Assembly (NCBI RefSeq): GCF_037392515.1
Contig: NC_090288.1
Location: 13,683,969 to 13,747,968 of the forward strand
Length of the DNA stretch: 64,000 nucleotides
Reading direction: 5' to 3'
Source: Haliotis asinina
Lineage: Eukaryota; Mollusca; Gastropoda; Lepetellida; Haliotidae
Shown piece after piece: positions 62,013 to 64,000 of this stretch. The position numbers and the translations under genes were made by a program. The first letter of the stretch is position 1, and every line of letters starts with the position of its first letter. The notes under the pieces are model-generated. The model ran no database searches. It was not told where the DNA came from and was given only the letters and a program-made list of their open reading frames with translations.

Positions 62013-62268
62013 TTGGGTAATTGATCACAACAACACTCGACAGAAATCGGTCGTCGACAAAGGATTGTTGAATTAATTGCCTGCTTCCTTCAGCTGTAAT
62101 CGGCGTATAGAATGTGGGCACGTCAAGTGTGTTTTTTTCAGTGGCGAAGCTGATGACTTTTGCCGTCTTCAGATGCGGAAGTCGCAACTGTTTTTCAAGC
62201 TTTTTGCCCGTTCTCTCATTCACCTTTTCACACGTCAAAATCAGGAATGGTGGAGAATTAGGTTGCAT
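62013..62268 (-). CDS. Candidate coding exon, unrecognised
   Basis: From an ATG at 62268 the minus strand is open for 85 codons, with balanced, non-repetitive composition (MQPNSPPFLILTCEKVNERT, later LPHLKTAKVISFATEKN, FVDDRFLSSVVVINYP). It reaches a strong donor, CCAA|GTAAGA, at 62013. I do not recognise the product, and no partner exon was found at lower coordinates. It could be a first exon or chance. Confidence 0.25.
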
Positions 62269-62689
62269 AGAAGTACGTGAAAACTTTTGTGATTGTGATT
62301 TAATTTAGGTCTCAGTACTCAGTAATCGTTACATATCTGCGGAGCTTTCAACAATGCACTAATTACATCCCTTCGTATAAGATCAGTATGGAAAAGCATA
62401 AAACGTGTTTTGATATTCACAACCCGATAACTGGAATGCTGCTAAGAAACTAAGGTAATAATCCGGAATCAAATCCACAAACATCGGATACCGACACAGC
62501 TAAGGGACGCAACTATGTGTAGACGTCAATGATAATCTAGAAATCACAATAACTGTGCGTCAGTGTGTATCAGTAGTCTGATGCATATGGTTATTTGTGA
62601 TAGGATCTCCTTTCCTAGCAACATGAAACAAGCCTTAGTAACGCCTTTGATAAAAAATGCTAACATAGATGCGCAGTTCTCCGCAACTG

Positions 62690-62918
62690 CAGGTAGCCCA
62701 GTGGTTAAAGTGTTCGCTCCTCACACAGAAGACACGTGTACGATTCCCGAAATGGGTACAACTAAGCCTCTTTGTCTTTGAATATATGTAACTTTGGCAG
62801 TTACAGATAAACCCATTTAATTTGAAAAGAAGGGTACAAAGCCCATTTCCGGCCTCCTCTGTAGTGATATTGCTGGAACATTTCTAAAAGCGGCGTGAAG
62901 CCATATTCACTCACGCAA
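62690..62918 (+). mobile_element. SINE family A copy with internal insertion
   Basis: The head GGTAGCCCAGTGGTTAAAGT to GAAATGGGTACAA lies at 62692-62762, and the body resumes at GGGTACAAAGCCCATTTCCG (62831) through TGATATTGCTGGAACATTTC and GCGGCGTGAAGCC. The repeat of GGGTACAA at both joints suggests a ~70-bp insertion or duplication. Confidence 0.7.
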
Positions 62919-63029
62919 AATGTGTCATGTCCAACACTTTTAAATGATGATACAAGCATATGTTTACTGGCTGTTTTTCGGTTGTCTGCACAATCATGGA
63001 TTTGTCAATTCTATTACGGGGGTCAGTAT

Positions 63030-63110
63030 GAAAGTCTAATCTGCCTCAGACAATCCAGTGACTGAGGTAATGAGCATCAATATACAATTGGTCGCCTGCG
63101 TATCCTGGTA
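63030..63110 (-). mobile_element. SINE family B fragment
   Basis: On the plus strand, CTCAGACAATCCAGTGACTG and AATGAGCATCAATATACAAT match the inverted family B core; the rest is degraded. Confidence 0.45.
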
Positions 63111-63941
63111 CACCTACGAGTGGGTACTCCTCGGTTTATCAACAACACCCTGTCTAGTTCAAACTCTAATACAGATAATGACATAGCTGTAATATTTCAC
63201 TTACTCACTATTTTGATAGCGGCTTATATACTGACTGGTTGTGTTGGTTTGGTGGATAGGGCCTGGTTTCCAGGACTTTGGTCCTACCCCACGACGAGGC
63301 AAATGTAATACTTGTGGTCTTACTTCAGGCAAATGAGCGTGTACACAGAGCAGCAAATGGGTACCCGTCGGGATAAGATGGTCACGTGACACACTCATTC
63401 TAAAACCTTAAATATTTGAAAACAACTTGACCTTATCAAAGATCGCTTTAATCCTAGTTCAAGGATGATGACCCCAAACATATGCAACAAGAGCTCATCC
63501 CTGATCCCCATATCAGACAAATGACAGTATAATGGAAGGTTCTAGCACCATCGCTGGCCATGTTCTATTTGAATGTCACACTGAAGTAACGTGTATATAT
63601 AAGCTTCTTCAAACAGCATTGCCGAGCAAATGAAGCCGAAAAAAGGATGTGATGACTTCATGTTGAGATGCAGTATCATGGGCGTGGAATTGACGAACCA
63701 TACAGTTTGAAATAAGAAAAGGAATCAGCGGGGTTGTGGAACTGACATCTGGGTCAAGTCTTTGAATCCTCTGAGTCATTCCCGGTCGCAGCTCAGACAC
63801 ACGACCAGTCTGTCTGTCGCAGGAGAGGCCGTCTAGTGATTATATTACAGGAGTGTTCTTAAATTTTCGTAATGACCAGCATTTCCACAACAAGTCTACA
63901 ATGCATCGCATAAAAGTAAAAATTCACCATACCCCGTCGAC

Positions 63942-64000
63942 CCATGAAGATCCTTGTTAGAACTGACCTTCAGTAATCCATGCTTGTTGTATGAGGCGAC
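63942..64000 (+). mobile_element. SINE family B head, cut by window end
   Basis: CCCATGAAGATCCTTGTTAG, AACTGACCTTCAGTAATCCA and TGCTTGTTGTATGAGGCGAC match the family B head and run off the end of the window. Confidence 0.75.

Overview
Eukaryotic genomic DNA with short exons, GT-AG introns and abundant short interspersed repeats. The repeat tail GGAATATTGCTRAGTGCGGCG followed by (ACTC)n occurs about 20 times. From memory this tail is typical of abalone (Haliotis) genomes, so the source is probably a gastropod mollusc, most likely Haliotis. That is recollection, not a search result.

Layout. (1) 1-20.0 kb, + strand: the 3' half of a BRPF1 orthologue, the scaffold of MOZ/MORF histone acetyltransferase complexes. 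Ten exons run from just after the bromodomain through the PWWP domain to the stop at 20014; upstream exons lie outside the window. All exon phases agree. The largest, 12872-13816, is a symmetric 945-bp exon that vertebrate BRPF1 appears to lack. (2) 20.0-31.9 kb: 3'UTR, then gene-poor DNA with SINEs, a 346-bp inverted-repeat element, a CA repeat, a 17-bp minisatellite and a 5'-truncated LINE with a perfect 14-bp target duplication. (3) 31.9-40.9 kb: nested transposons. A SINE lies in a Tigger/pogo element (34889-40113), which lies in a TTAA-flanked piggyBac-like element (32315-40750), which itself appears to sit in an older inverted-repeat element. The Tigger transposase is nearly intact, with one in-frame TGA in its first helix-turn-helix. 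(4) 40.9-45.7 kb, + strand: a two-exon gene of about 1381 codons for an unrecognised low-complexity protein with a 14-residue tandem repeat, an Asp-rich block and a 12-Gln run. Three TGACGTC motifs exactly 17 bp apart and a 35-bp hairpin precede it. (5) 45.7-64 kb: no confident gene. It holds many SINEs, a 17-copy 62-bp minisatellite with higher-order structure, a GAT-rich acidic repeat, and several promoter-like or exon-like stretches recorded as weak candidates.

Two SINE families, one with a tRNA-like head and one with a different head, share the same 3' tail, suggesting one partner LINE mobilised both. I saw no rRNA, CRISPR or recognisable retroviral or Polinton element.
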